From Hansschlegelia beijingensis (GTDB lineage Bacteria > Pseudomonadota > Alphaproteobacteria > Rhizobiales > Methylopilaceae): a DNA stretch of 64,000 nucleotides. The stretch covers positions 62,001 through 126,000 of the forward strand of contig NZ_JACIDR010000005.1 of NCBI RefSeq assembly GCF_014196425.1, read 5' to 3'. Numbering within the stretch: position 1 is the stretch's first letter; each line of letters opens with the position of its first letter. A program made the translations under genes and the position numbers. The notes under the pieces were generated by a model. The model saw nothing but the letters and a program-made list of their open reading frames with translations. It did not search any database and was not told where the DNA came from. Below, in pieces: positions 26,492-35,264 of this stretch.

Positions 26492-26518
26492 CTAATCGAA
26501 CGTTACGGGCGGCTCAAT

Positions 26519-27547
26519 ATGAAGAAGACATCCGATGCGGCGTCCGTGTCGGTGGCCCTCCATCTCGGCGGCGCCATCAGGATCGGCGGACAGCGGATCG
26601 CGATCGCCGAGCTGAAGGACCTTCTCGACGCCGTCATGGCCACCGGGTCGGTGCAGGGCGTCGCCGAATGGCAGGGCTTGTCCTACCGGGCCGCGTGGGC
26701 GCGGCTGAAGGAATGCGAGGCCGCGGCCGGCCGACCGCTGGTCAAGAAGATCCGCGGTCACGGCACCGGATTGACCGACGTCGGCAGGGCTCTGCACGAG
26801 GCGCTCGCCCGCGCCGCCTCCGCGCTCGAGGCGCCGCTCGCGCGCGAGACACGGGCCTTGAGCCGGAGCATTGCGGGCGTCCTTGCCGAGGGGACGCAAC
26901 AACTGACATTCGCCGTCAGCCACGACCTCCTGTTCATGGAGGCGCTCTCGCGCCTCGGACTCTCGGACGTGGCGGTGGTGGGGAGCGGCGAAGCGCTCAC
27001 GCGGCTCGTGCAGGGGCGCGCCGACGCCGCGGGATTCCACTTCGGCCCGGTCGAGCCCGCCGAGGCCGGGCCGCCCTTCGCCGACATCATGAAGAACCCG
27101 GGCTTCGTGGTGCGTCCGCTGTTCCTGCGGGAGCAGGGCCTGCTGCTCGCGCGCGGCAACCCGCTGGGGGTCGCCGGGCTCGCCGATCTCGCCGGAGGGC
27201 GCGTGCGGTACGTCAACCGCCAGCCCGGCTCCGGAACGCGGATCTGGTTCGACCAGATGCTGGCGGACGCAGGACTCAAGCCCGCCGATATCGCGGGCTA
27301 TGAGCTGGAGGAGTTCACCCACTACGCGGTGGCGGCGGTGATCGCCTCGGGCGCCGCCGACGCAGGCCTGGCGGCGCGCAGCGCGGCGGAGCGTTTCGGA
27401 CTGGAGTTCCTGCCGCTCGGCTGGGAGACCTACTATCTCGCCAGCATCGCCTCCCTGCCGGAAGACGCGCTGGACGAGCTTGTCGCCGAGCTCTCAGAAA
27501 GAGCGGCGGCGACGCCGGGCTACCGGACGCCGCCACCGGCGGGATGA
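26519..27547 (+). CDS. ModE-like helix-turn-helix regulator with substrate-binding-protein domain
   Basis: Regulator of 342 residues. An N-terminal LysR/ModE-type winged helix (GGQRIAIAELKDLLDAVMATG, then GLSYRAAWARLKECE) is followed from about residue 120 by a periplasmic-binding-protein-like domain of the PBP_like type (QLTFAVSHDLLFMEALSRLG to VRYVNRQPGSGTRIWFDQML). Proteins of this design control molybdate/tungstate or formate dehydrogenase genes in other bacteria. None of those lies in the window, so the target is unknown. It is divergent from the winged-helix-like gene and converges on the translocase-like gene with a 30-base gap. Confidence 0.82.
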   Translation: MKKTSDAASVSVALHLGGAIRIGGQRIAIAELKDLLDAVMATGSVQGVAEWQGLSYRAAWARLKECEAAAGRPLVKKIRGHGTGLTDVGRALHEALARAASALEAPLARETRALSRSIAGVLAEGTQQLTFAVSHDLLFMEALSRLGLSDVAVVGSGEALTRLVQGRADAAGFHFGPVEPAEAGPPFADIMKNPGFVVRPLFLREQGLLLARGNPLGVAGLADLAGGRVRYVNRQPGSGTRIWFDQMLADAGLKPADIAGYELEEFTHYAVAAVIASGAADAGLAARSAAERFGLEFLPLGWETYYLASIASLPEDALDELVAELSERAAATPGYRTPPPAG

Positions 27548-27577
27548 ACCAGGCGGCGCCTCCCGTCGCGCCGCCGC

Positions 27578-28924
27578 CTAGGTGACGAGGACCCGGGCTC
27601 CCTGCGACTCCGGCTCGTCGGCGTCGCGGCCGCGTTCCGCGGCCAGCGCGTCGTGGCGGCTCCCGAGCCACCAGCCATTGGCGAGCCAGAGCGCGGCGAT
27701 CGGGACCGCCGCGACAGACACGCCGACGGTCCCGAGCCCCATCAGCGCGAGCAGGGCGTAGGACCAGCTGCCGACCTGGTCGCCGAGCCGGTAGACCACC
27801 GTGTCGACGACGTTCTTCGCCTTGTACTTGTCCTCACGGTCGAGCACCGTGAACAGCACTTCGCGCGTCGGCTTGGCGAGGCCGAAATTGCCGACGCGCC
27901 GCAACACCTGGAAGACCACCAGCACGCCGATCGTCGGCCAGATCGCGAAGATCGCGAAGCCGATCAGCGTGAGCAGCGGCAGGAAGGCCGCGGCGCGCGC
28001 CGTTCCGAATGTCTGCAGGACGCGCGCCGTCAGGAACAGCTGGACCGCGAGCGTCAGCACGTTCACCGCGAGATCCACGGAGGCGAAGAAGGCCGTGCGG
28101 CTGCCGCTGTCGGCGAAGTAAGCCTTCGCGAGCGCCGCCTGCTGGAAATACAGGAAGGTCGACGTCGTGGCGTAGAGCAGGATGTAGAGGCCGATATTGA
28201 TCAGGTAGGGCGAGCGCGCGACATGCGCGAGGCCCGCCAGCACCCCGCCGCCGATCGGCTTCGACTCGATCGCGGCCCGCGGCTTCTCCGGCAGATCGCG
28301 CGCGAGGCGGAAGATCCGCAGCACGCAGGCCGCGGCGAAGACCAGCAGCAGGGCCGCGATCAGAAGCATCATGCCGGGGCTGAGCGTCCTGGCGAGGCTC
28401 GCCGCGATGGTCGAGCCGAGCGTCGCGCCGAGGGTGGCGGCGGCCGAAAACAGCCCGAACAGCCGCTTCGCCTGGGCCGAGTCGAGCAGATCGACCATCA
28501 GCGTCCAGAACACGGACACCACGAACAGGTTGAACACCGACAGCCAGATGAAGAAGGCGCGGCCGAGCCAAAGATGCGCCTCGCCGGTGGTGCGCGTCAT
28601 CAGAGCGCCGAACACGCCGAGATTGGCGGCGAAGAACAGATAGACGATCGGGATGAACACCCGGCTCGGCAGCGCCCGGACCAGCGAGGCGTAGAGCGGG
28701 TTGATCGCGACCATCACCACGAGGGTCGCGGTGAACAGCCAGGGCAGGTTCTCGATCCCGCCCTCGACGCCCATGTTGTCGCGGATCGGCCGCAACACGT
28801 AATAGGCCGTCATCAGGGCGAAGATGTAGAGCCCGCCCCAGACGACGAGCGCGCCCTCGCCCGGCCGCACCTCGATGAAGCGCGCGAACCGGTTGCGCGC
28901 CTCAGGCGCGGCTTCCGCCGTCAT
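27578..28924 (-). CDS. ATP/ADP-translocase-like (NTP/NDP exchanger family) MFS-type carrier
   Basis: Polytopic inner-membrane protein of 448 residues with about twelve hydrophobic segments. The N-terminal YYVLRPIRDNMGVEGG and PLYASLVRALPSR segments resemble the bacterial/plastid nucleotide carrier (Npt1/TlcC) family rather than standard MFS exporters. In obligate intracellular bacteria these exchange host ATP; free-living members have unknown substrates. It is followed by the aldo/keto reductase gene on the same strand, about 34 bases away, so co-transcription is possible. Confidence 0.75.
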   Translation of the reverse strand: MTAEAAPEARNRFARFIEVRPGEGALVVWGGLYIFALMTAYYVLRPIRDNMGVEGGIENLPWLFTATLVVMVAINPLYASLVRALPSRVFIPIVYLFFAANLGVFGALMTRTTGEAHLWLGRAFFIWLSVFNLFVVSVFWTLMVDLLDSAQAKRLFGLFSAAATLGATLGSTIAASLARTLSPGMMLLIAALLLVFAAACVLRIFRLARDLPEKPRAAIESKPIGGGVLAGLAHVARSPYLINIGLYILLYATTSTFLYFQQAALAKAYFADSGSRTAFFASVDLAVNVLTLAVQLFLTARVLQTFGTARAAAFLPLLTLIGFAIFAIWPTIGVLVVFQVLRRVGNFGLAKPTREVLFTVLDREDKYKAKNVVDTVVYRLGDQVGSWSYALLALMGLGTVGVSVAAVPIAALWLANGWWLGSRHDALAAERGRDADEPESQGARVLVT

Positions 28925-28958
28925 TGCATCGCCGCCGCGACGCCGCGCGGCCTCGGGA

Positions 28959-29864
28959 TCAACCCACCGCCTCGATCAGCGACTGGCGCTGCTGCGCGTC
29001 CAGCGTCGGCCCCCTGCCCGCCTGCAGATTGTCGGCCTGCCGGTTCGGCTTGCCGGTCGCCGGGATGACGACCGTCACCGCTGGGTCGCTGAGCGCGAAC
29101 TTCAGGAAGGCCTGGGCCCAAGACGTGATCCCGACCTCCTTGGCCCAGGCGGGCAGCTCCTTGCCCTTCACCCGCGCGAACAGCCTGCCGTCCTCGAAGG
29201 CGCGGTTGATCATCACCGCGACGCCGAGCTCGCGCGCCTCGGGCAGGACGCGCTTCTCCGCGCCCCGGGCCCCGACGGAATAGTTGATCTGGAGGAAGTC
29301 CGGCTTGTGCCGGCGCACCAGCTCCGCAAGCTCGTCCTGCGCGGACTCGAGGTAGTGCGTCAGGCCGACATAGCGGACCTTGCCCTCCTTCTTGAGCTCG
29401 CGCGCGAGAGCCAGCTGGGTGTCGACGTCGCGCAGATTGTGGACCTGCAGCAGCTCGACCTTGTCGGTCTTCAGCCGCTTCAGCGTGGATTCGAACTGCT
29501 CCAGCCCTTCGTCACGTCCCCTGACGCCGGAAAGCTTGGTGGCGAGCCAGCATTTCGGCCGCAGCCCCTGCTCGGCCAGGATCGCGCCCAGGATGTCCTC
29601 CGCGTTGGAGTAGGTCGGCGCGGTGTCGATGACGGTTCCGCCGCCGGCGAAGAAAACCCGGACAACCTCCTGAAGCTGCTTGTATTCGTCCGATGCGGCC
29701 TCGACCTCGAAGCTGCCGGAGGTGCCCATGCCGATCACCGGGATCTTCTCGCCCGTGGAGGGGATCGCCCGCATCTCCATCGCAGCCTCCGCGAAAACAG
29801 GGCCTGCGGCCAGCAGCGCCGCGCCGGCCGCCCCCGCCTGCAGAACGTAGCGCCTGGTCATCAT
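28959..29864 (-). CDS. Tat-exported aldo/keto reductase
   Basis: NADPH-dependent aldo/keto reductase-family protein of 301 residues with a twin-arginine signal (TRRYVLQAGAAGAALLAAG, cleavage near VFA). The catalytic tetrad can be seen: Asp and Tyr in VIDTAPTYSNAED, Lys in LATKL and His in LLQVHNL. GGAGG lies seven bases before the first of two ATG codons. Export of an AKR is uncommon, as the cofactor would have to be loaded before Tat transport, which Tat allows. The gene comes before the carrier gene on the same strand. Substrate unknown. Confidence 0.85.
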   Translation of the reverse strand: MMTRRYVLQAGAAGAALLAAGPVFAEAAMEMRAIPSTGEKIPVIGMGTSGSFEVEAASDEYKQLQEVVRVFFAGGGTVIDTAPTYSNAEDILGAILAEQGLRPKCWLATKLSGVRGRDEGLEQFESTLKRLKTDKVELLQVHNLRDVDTQLALARELKKEGKVRYVGLTHYLESAQDELAELVRRHKPDFLQINYSVGARGAEKRVLPEARELGVAVMINRAFEDGRLFARVKGKELPAWAKEVGITSWAQAFLKFALSDPAVTVVIPATGKPNRQADNLQAGRGPTLDAQQRQSLIEAVG

Positions 29865-30041
29865 CCGTCCGCCTCCTTCCGAAGCTTCACGATCCGCCGC
29901 CGACACCTAGGGCGGCGGCGGCGCGATGACGTCGGGACGCCGTTCACTTCATGATGAGGCCCGCGTCGCGAACGCGGCCGGCCGGCCTCCTCGCCCCCGC
30001 CGCGCCCTCGTCCGGCCTCCGGGACCGCCAAGCGTAAGGCG

Positions 30042-31034
30042 TCAGTTCGCCGTCAGGAATCCGACGACCATCGGGTTGAGCGTCCCGCCGCACTCCTCCG
30101 GCAGCCAGTGGCCGCAGCCGGGCAGGACCTCCGCGCGCACATTCTTGGCGTATTCGCGGGTCTGCTCGCCCTGCAACGCTCCCAGTCCGCCATGGCCGCC
30201 CCCGCCGATCGCGAGCACCGGCATGGTCAGCTTCGTGGCGGCGAGCGGCGCGTTGCGGCGCGCCGTCTCGTTGAGCGCGCGGTAGTATTCGAAGCTTCCA
30301 TGAAGCGTCCGCGGCTTCGCGTAGGAGCGGCCGTAGAGATCGAAAAGCTCCGGCGTGAACGCATCCTTGTTCGTGGCGTGCTGGCTTATGAAGTGCTCAA
30401 GGAAGAAGCGCTCCTTTCCGCTCACCAATCGCTCGGGCAACAGATCTCCGGCCGCGAAGAAGCTGAAGTGCCAGACCAGCGACTCACCTTCGGGCGTGAA
30501 GGCGGGAAACTGGTAGAGCCGCTGATCGGGTATCGGCGCCTCCATGTAGACGAGCCGGCGAATGTCGCCTTGATGCTGCACGGCCATGGGAAAGGTGTTC
30601 CAGATGCCGATGTCGTGCGCGACCAGATCGAAAGGCTCGCTCGGGCTGAAGCTCTTGGCGAACTTGTGGAGCAGCACCGCGACGTCCTGCCCGGCATAGG
30701 ATTTCGGCGGCTCCGACAGACCGAGCGCGGGCAGATCCACGGCGACGACAGCGTGCGTCTTCGCCAGCAGGGGCATGAGCTGGCGCCATTCGTACCATGC
30801 CTGTCCAAAGCCGTGGACCAGCAGGACGAGCGGGCCCGACCCGCCCTGGACGTAGTGAAGCTTCACCCCGTCCACCTCCCGGAAGCCCGAGGTGAACCCC
30901 TCGGGCAAGGGAAACTCCTCGGCCGCGGGCTGCGCGCGCTCGACGGGCTCCGAAGCGGCGGCCTGCGGCGCGGTCTGATGCGCGCTCATAAGCACAAAGG
31001 CCAGCGCCACGCGTTTGAAGATGGAGGAAATCAT
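30042..31034 (-). CDS. Secreted alpha/beta hydrolase, epoxide-hydrolase/dehalogenase type
   Basis: Alpha/beta hydrolase of 330 residues with a Sec signal peptide ([20 protein letters not shown], cleaved near AAA). The nucleophile elbow reads VAHDIGIW: an Asp nucleophile, as in epoxide hydrolases and haloalkane dehalogenases rather than esterases. [12 protein letters not shown] is the oxyanion region and GCGHWLPEE carries the catalytic His. It is the last gene of a three-gene operon after an SDR and an EthD-domain protein, 23 bases downstream of the latter. A detoxification or ring-degradation role is inferred. Confidence 0.85.
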   Translation of the reverse strand: MISSIFKRVALAFVLMSAHQTAPQAAASEPVERAQPAAEEFPLPEGFTSGFREVDGVKLHYVQGGSGPLVLLVHGFGQAWYEWRQLMPLLAKTHAVVAVDLPALGLSEPPKSYAGQDVAVLLHKFAKSFSPSEPFDLVAHDIGIWNTFPMAVQHQGDIRRLVYMEAPIPDQRLYQFPAFTPEGESLVWHFSFFAAGDLLPERLVSGKERFFLEHFISQHATNKDAFTPELFDLYGRSYAKPRTLHGSFEYYRALNETARRNAPLAATKLTMPVLAIGGGGHGGLGALQGEQTREYAKNVRAEVLPGCGHWLPEECGGTLNPMVVGFLTAN

Positions 31035-31057
31035 GTCCTGATCCTTTCAACAGGTCT

Positions 31058-31357
31058 TCAGAGCGGGACGGCCACGCTGCGCTGCGGCTTGACGGGGGTG
31101 ACGAGATCGACGTCGGCCATCACCCGGGCCGTGCCGGGCGATGCGAGCGCCGCATCCATCGCGGCCCGGTCCCGGAAGTCGCAGGTCGCGATCGCAATCA
31201 GCCCGCCCCCGATACCCTGCGGGAAAAAGCCGGCGACGCGCTCGAGCCCGTAGGGGCCCCAGCATTCCTGCACGAGCGGCAGATGGACGCTGATCCAGTG
31301 CGCGCGATCGAACGGCGTTTCGGCGTCGCCCGCATAGGTCACGTACATGGTGATCAT
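31058..31357 (-). CDS. EthD-domain protein
   Basis: Small dimeric-barrel protein of 99 residues with EthD features (MYVTYAGDAETPFDRAHWIS, then HLPLVQECWGPYG). EthD proteins are needed for some monooxygenase-based degradation pathways, or act as cyclases or decarboxylases; here the role is open. Its start overlaps the SDR stop (ATGA), so the two are translationally coupled. Confidence 0.85.
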   Translation of the reverse strand: MITMYVTYAGDAETPFDRAHWISVHLPLVQECWGPYGLERVAGFFPQGIGGGLIAIATCDFRDRAAMDAALASPGTARVMADVDLVTPVKPQRSVAVPL

Positions 31358-32205
31358 GACGCGGCTCGCCGGCTCGGCGCGTCGAAGTCGGTCGCGATGG
31401 ACAGGGCGCGCCAGGCGTCGATGTCGGCCCGGAAGGCCTCCAGCTTCGTCTCCGCGATCCGGTGCGCGACGGGCCCGATCGGGAAGTGCAGCGGCGGGCG
31501 CTCCGCGTCGATCGCCTGCAGCATCACGGCGACCGCCTTGGCGGGGTCGCCGGCCTGCCTGCCGTCATTGGTCTGGCGGTACTGCCGCCGCCTGCCCGAC
31601 GTCTCTTCATAGGCGGGGATTTCGCGCGCCGCGACGGCCAGCGAACGGCCCAGGAACTCGGTGCGGAACGGGCCGGGCTCGACGATGATCACGTTCAGCC
31701 CCAGGGGGCGGAGTTCCTGCGCCAGCGCTTCGGACAGGCCCTCCACGGCGAACTTGGTCGCATTGTAGAAGCCGGAGCCGGCGGCGCCGGCGATGCCCGC
31801 TCCGGAGGAGAGATTGACGACGCAGGCGCCCCGCCTCCTGCGGAGCGCGGGCAAGGCCGCGCGGGTCGTCTCGATCAGGCCGAAGACATTCGCCTCGAAC
31901 ACCGGGCGGTATTCGCTCGGCTCGGTTTCCTCGATCGCCCCGATAAAGCCGAAGCCGGCGTTGTTGACGAGGACGTCGAGGCCCCCGAACGCGCTCTCGG
32001 CCAGCGCGACCGCGGCTGCGGCGTCGCCAGGGCGCGTGACGTCGAGGGAGACGGCCCGCACCGTGTCGGGATAGCTCTCGCAGAGCTCTCTCAACGTCTC
32101 GGCGTTGCGCGCGGTGGCGACCAGACGGTCGCCCCGGCCGGCGACCGCCTGGGCGAGCTGCCTGCCCAGGCCAGTCGAACACCCTGTGATCAGCCATGTC
32201 TTCAT
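31354..32205 (-). CDS. Short-chain dehydrogenase/reductase
   Basis: NAD(P)-dependent oxidoreductase of 283 residues of the classical SDR type. The cofactor motif TGCSTGLG is at the N-terminus, the NNAG motif in VLVNNAGFGFIG, and the catalytic Ser and YxxxK in the stretch ending YNATKFAVEG. I start at the ATG with GGAG eight bases upstream. It is the first gene of the SDR–EthD–hydrolase operon and divergent from a LysR gene that probably controls it. The substrate is not readable. Confidence 0.88.
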   Translation of the reverse strand: MKTWLITGCSTGLGRQLAQAVAGRGDRLVATARNAETLRELCESYPDTVRAVSLDVTRPGDAAAAVALAESAFGGLDVLVNNAGFGFIGAIEETEPSEYRPVFEANVFGLIETTRAALPALRRRRGACVVNLSSGAGIAGAAGSGFYNATKFAVEGLSEALAQELRPLGLNVIIVEPGPFRTEFLGRSLAVAAREIPAYEETSGRRRQYRQTNDGRQAGDPAKAVAVMLQAIDAERPPLHFPIGPVAHRIAETKLEAFRADIDAWRALSIATDFDAPSRRAAS

Positions 32206-32300
32206 GGCGCTCTCCATTCCATTGCTGTGGGGGCGAGCGCTGGACCGCTCCGGCTCCCGTCCGGACGACCCGCGATGTCGAGCCGCCGCTGCGGAGGAAG

Positions 32301-32312
32301 CTAGGCGCCTAG
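32301..32312. promoter_or_regulatory. Perfect palindrome between SDR and LysR genes
   Basis: CTAGGCGCCTAG, a twelve-base perfect palindrome, in the 165-base divergent intergenic region 59 bases before the LysR start. A candidate operator for the LysR protein, but LysR sites more often contain T-N11-A, so the assignment is tentative. Confidence 0.35.
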
Positions 32313-32370
32313 ATTTGTTCGATAACTGACGATGCCGTACGATCTCCGTTCAGTTTCGTGGGGGGCTCGC

Positions 32371-33243
32371 ATGGAGTGGAGCGACGTTCGGGTGTTCCTC
32401 GCGATCGCGCGGTCAGGCACCCTGGGGGGCGCCGCGCGTGCGCTCCGACTGAGCCATCCAACCGTCGGCAGGCGCCTCAGGGCGCTCGAGGAGGCCACCG
32501 GGCAGACGCTGTTTCAGAGAACGGCCGACGGCTTCGTGCCGACCGAAGAAGGCGCCGCCATCATCCCGCTGGCCGAGCAGATGGAGGAAGGCGCCCTCGC
32601 CATGCAAAGGCGCCTCGCAGGGCAGGAGCAGAAGCTGCAGGGCAGCCTGCGCATATCCTCGGCCGACTGGTTCGGCGCCTATGTCTTGCCGCCGATCATC
32701 GACCGTTACGCCAAGGCCTATCCGGACGTTGATCTCGAGATCCTGACCGGCACCCGCCTGTTCAGCCTGGCGCAGCGGGAGGCCGACATCGCCTTCCGGA
32801 TCGTTCCGTTCGACGCGCCCGACGTCGTGCAGCGCCGGCTGATGCGTCTGCCCTACGGGGTCTATATCGCGGCGGACGCGCCAGAGCCCGTGTTCGGAGA
32901 CGGCGCAGGCTTCCGGCTCATCACCCACGACACGTCGACAGGCCAATTCCCGGACATCGCATGGCTCGGAAAGTGTTTTCCGAACGCCAGGCCGATCCTC
33001 CGGTCGAACAATCGCAACGTGCAGGGGCGAATGAGCGCGCAAGGCGTCGGCATCGCCGTCCTGCCGAGGCCCGTCGGCGACCAGATGGCCGACCTGCGTC
33101 GGCTGAACCTGCCGGAAGAGCCGCCGGCCCGTGAGATCTGGATGGGATATCATCGTGATCTGAAGCGGCTAAATCGCTTGCGCGCCTTCATCACCGCAGT
33201 GACGGATGACATCGCGAAGACACGCTTTGACCGGGAGGACTGA
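32371..33243 (+). CDS. LysR-family transcriptional regulator
   Basis: LysR regulator of 290 residues. The N-terminal winged helix is readable (SDVRVFLAIARSGTLGGAAR, then SHPTVGRRLRALEEATG), followed by a ligand-binding domain starting at GSLRISSADW. The ATG at a good distance from a G-rich site and just before the first helix was chosen over one 39 bases upstream. It is divergent from the SDR–EthD–hydrolase operon, so it probably regulates it in response to a substrate or product. Confidence 0.9.
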   Translation: MEWSDVRVFLAIARSGTLGGAARALRLSHPTVGRRLRALEEATGQTLFQRTADGFVPTEEGAAIIPLAEQMEEGALAMQRRLAGQEQKLQGSLRISSADWFGAYVLPPIIDRYAKAYPDVDLEILTGTRLFSLAQREADIAFRIVPFDAPDVVQRRLMRLPYGVYIAADAPEPVFGDGAGFRLITHDTSTGQFPDIAWLGKCFPNARPILRSNNRNVQGRMSAQGVGIAVLPRPVGDQMADLRRLNLPEEPPAREIWMGYHRDLKRLNRLRAFITAVTDDIAKTRFDRED

Positions 33244-33393
33244 GGACCGTCATGGGCCGCGCGTTCTTAAGGATTCGCGGCGGCGGTTCGTCTGCCCCGG
33301 CCAGCCCATTCTTGTCCGACCGCATCACCGCACCTCCTGCGGAACGAATCCCCGCGCGGCCCGTTGGCGGAGTCCACGAGTCAAGGGCTTCGC

Positions 33394-34077
33394 ATGCTGG
33401 ATGTTGCGTCGGCTCCCCGCCCGGTGGAGCAGTTTCGGGACTTCGTCGAAAAGAGTGATTTCCCCTGTGTCGGCGCCAAATCTGCGCTGAAACGCGATCA
33501 GACGCGTTTCTGGGTCGGACGTGACTTCCTGAGCGGCGAGGACGACGAGGATCTTCTGCGCGAGCTCTACGACTTCATCGACTGGTACGGAGAGGAAACC
33601 CCGATGTTCGCGACCTTCGTCGCGACCTTCGACGGTCCGCTCGGCCTGTCCGAAACGGCGTTCGAGACAGCGCTTTGGGCGCGCCTCGACGCGCTGCACC
33701 GGCTGGACGCCAGGAGCTACCAATGGGATAGCCGGGTCTCCAGGGACCCGGAGTCGTCCGCTTTCGCCTTCAGCCTGAAGCAGGAGGCCTGCTTCGTCAT
33801 CGGGCTGCATGACGGCGCGAGCCGGGCGGCGCGGCGGTTCGAGCGGCCGACGCTGGTGTTCAACCTCCACGACCAGTTCCGCAAGCTGCGGGAGGACGGG
33901 CGCTACGAGGCCCTTCAGGCGGCGATCCGCAAGCGCGACACCGCGCTCGACGGCGCGCCGAACCCGATGCTCGCTGACTTCGGCGACAGCAGCGAGGCGC
34001 GCCAGTACAGCGGCCGACGCGTCGGCGGCGCGTGGCGCTGCCCCTTCCAGCCCTCCGGACGCAAGGACGCGGCGTGA
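33394..34077 (+). CDS. YqcI/YcgG-family protein (heme-dependent N-hydroxylase family)
   Basis: Protein of 227 residues with the full YqcI/YcgG (PF08892) pattern: FPCVGAKSALKRDQ near the start, FAFSLKQEACFVIGLHDGAS in the middle, RPTLVFNLHDQFRKLREDG, and near the end NPMLADFGDSSEARQYSGR and WRCPF. Family members studied in natural-product pathways are heme-dependent N-hydroxylases of guanidino compounds (GntA; possibly DcsA). Whether this one is an enzyme of that type is inferred from family only. AAGGG precedes the ATG; a TTG ten codons earlier is an alternative. Its stop overlaps the GTG start of the DUF1989 gene. Confidence 0.82.
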   Translation: MLDVASAPRPVEQFRDFVEKSDFPCVGAKSALKRDQTRFWVGRDFLSGEDDEDLLRELYDFIDWYGEETPMFATFVATFDGPLGLSETAFETALWARLDALHRLDARSYQWDSRVSRDPESSAFAFSLKQEACFVIGLHDGASRAARRFERPTLVFNLHDQFRKLREDGRYEALQAAIRKRDTALDGAPNPMLADFGDSSEARQYSGRRVGGAWRCPFQPSGRKDAA

Positions 34078-34661
34078 GCCTCCAGATCATTCCGCCGCGC
34101 TCCGGCGCCGCGTTCGAACTCACGCGTGGACAGACGCTGACGGTGATCGATCCGGAAGGCGAGCAGGTCTCGGATCTGGTCGCCTTCGCGCGCGAGGACC
34201 TCGACGAGGCGATTTCGTCCGGCCGCTCGCTGGACTACGCCTCGCGGATCTTCCTGACGACCGGCGACCCCCTCTATTCCAACCGCAGCCGGATCATGCT
34301 GGAGATCGTCGAGGACACGGTCGGCCGCCATGATTTCCTGCTGACGCCGTGCAGCGCCGACACTTTTCGCATCATCTACGGCCATGAGCATCCGCACCGC
34401 GGCTGCCACGGCAATCTGGTGGCCGCGCTCGAGCCATGGGGGATCGGCCCGGACCGCATCCCGATCGCGTTCAACATCTTCATGCATGTCGACGTGAACG
34501 GGACGACCGGCGAGCTGAAGGTGCTGCCGCCGAAGAGCAAGGCGGGCGACCGGATCGTGCTCCGGGCGGAGATGGACCTCGTCGTGGGCCTGACCGCCTG
34601 CTCGGCCGAGCAGTCCAACAACTACGCGTTCAAGCCGATCCACTACCGCATCGACGGATGA
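34074..34661 (+). CDS. DUF1989 / urea-carboxylase-associated family protein
   Basis: Protein of 195 residues in the DUF1989 family (urea amidolyase-associated proteins). It has the conserved core PCSADTFRIIYG, HPHRGCHGNL and IPIAFNIFMHVDVNGTTG, and closes with LTACSAEQSNNYAFKPIHY. The His/Cys cluster suggests a metal site. Related proteins accompany urea carboxylase and guanidine degradation genes, but none lies here. The GTG start overlaps the YcgG stop (GTGA), so the two proteins are made together and probably act together on a nitrogen compound. Confidence 0.85.
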   Translation: MSLQIIPPRSGAAFELTRGQTLTVIDPEGEQVSDLVAFAREDLDEAISSGRSLDYASRIFLTTGDPLYSNRSRIMLEIVEDTVGRHDFLLTPCSADTFRIIYGHEHPHRGCHGNLVAALEPWGIGPDRIPIAFNIFMHVDVNGTTGELKVLPPKSKAGDRIVLRAEMDLVVGLTACSAEQSNNYAFKPIHYRIDG

Positions 34662-34697
34662 GCGCGGGCGGCGATGGGCCGCCTGCGCTCTGGCCGC

Positions 34698-35264
34698 TCA
34701 GCTCCTGCCGCCGGCCATCTGCTGGAACACGCCGTCGCGCCGCACCAGCGCATGGAACAGCGCCGCCGCGAGGTGGAGCAGCACCAGCGCGAACAGCACG
34801 AAGGCCAGCGTGCGGTGCGCGTTCCACAAGGCCGCGTGCAGCTCGCGGCTGGGCGACACGATCGGCGGCAGATTGAAGCCGCTCCACAGCGTCACCGGAT
34901 AATCGGCCGCCGACAGCATCGCCCAGCCGATCAGCGGCATTGCGATCATCAGGGCGTAGAGGACGACGTGCGAGAGCCGGGCCGCGAGCTTCATCGGCTC
35001 CGGCAGGTCGGCTGGGAGCGCCGGCGCGCCGCGGGAGAGGCGGACCCCGACGCGGAGGATCACGAGGAGGAGCAGCGCGATCCCGAGCGGCTTGTGGATC
35101 GACACCAGCGTGAGATGCGCCTGCGAGACGGTCGACACCATGCCGACGCCGATGAACAGCATGGACAGGATGCCGATCGCCATCAGCCAGTGAAGCAGGC
35201 GCTGCAGCGGCGTGAAGCGGCCCGTGGCGACGGAGACGGCGTTCGGTTCGGCGATCGCGCTCAT
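34698..35264 (-). CDS. Cytochrome b561
   Basis: Di-heme membrane cytochrome of 188 residues with four membrane helices. Candidate heme ligands: His in RLLHWLMA, SIHKPLG, LSHVVLYA and in the last helix (VLLHLAAALFH). Prokaryotic b561 proteins pass electrons from the quinone pool, for instance oxidising superoxide or feeding periplasmic redox partners. Its ATG overlaps by one base the stop of the catalase-like gene, suggesting it serves as electron partner to that peroxidase. Confidence 0.88.
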   Translation of the reverse strand: MSAIAEPNAVSVATGRFTPLQRLLHWLMAIGILSMLFIGVGMVSTVSQAHLTLVSIHKPLGIALLLLVILRVGVRLSRGAPALPADLPEPMKLAARLSHVVLYALMIAMPLIGWAMLSAADYPVTLWSGFNLPPIVSPSRELHAALWNAHRTLAFVLFALVLLHLAAALFHALVRRDGVFQQMAGGRS

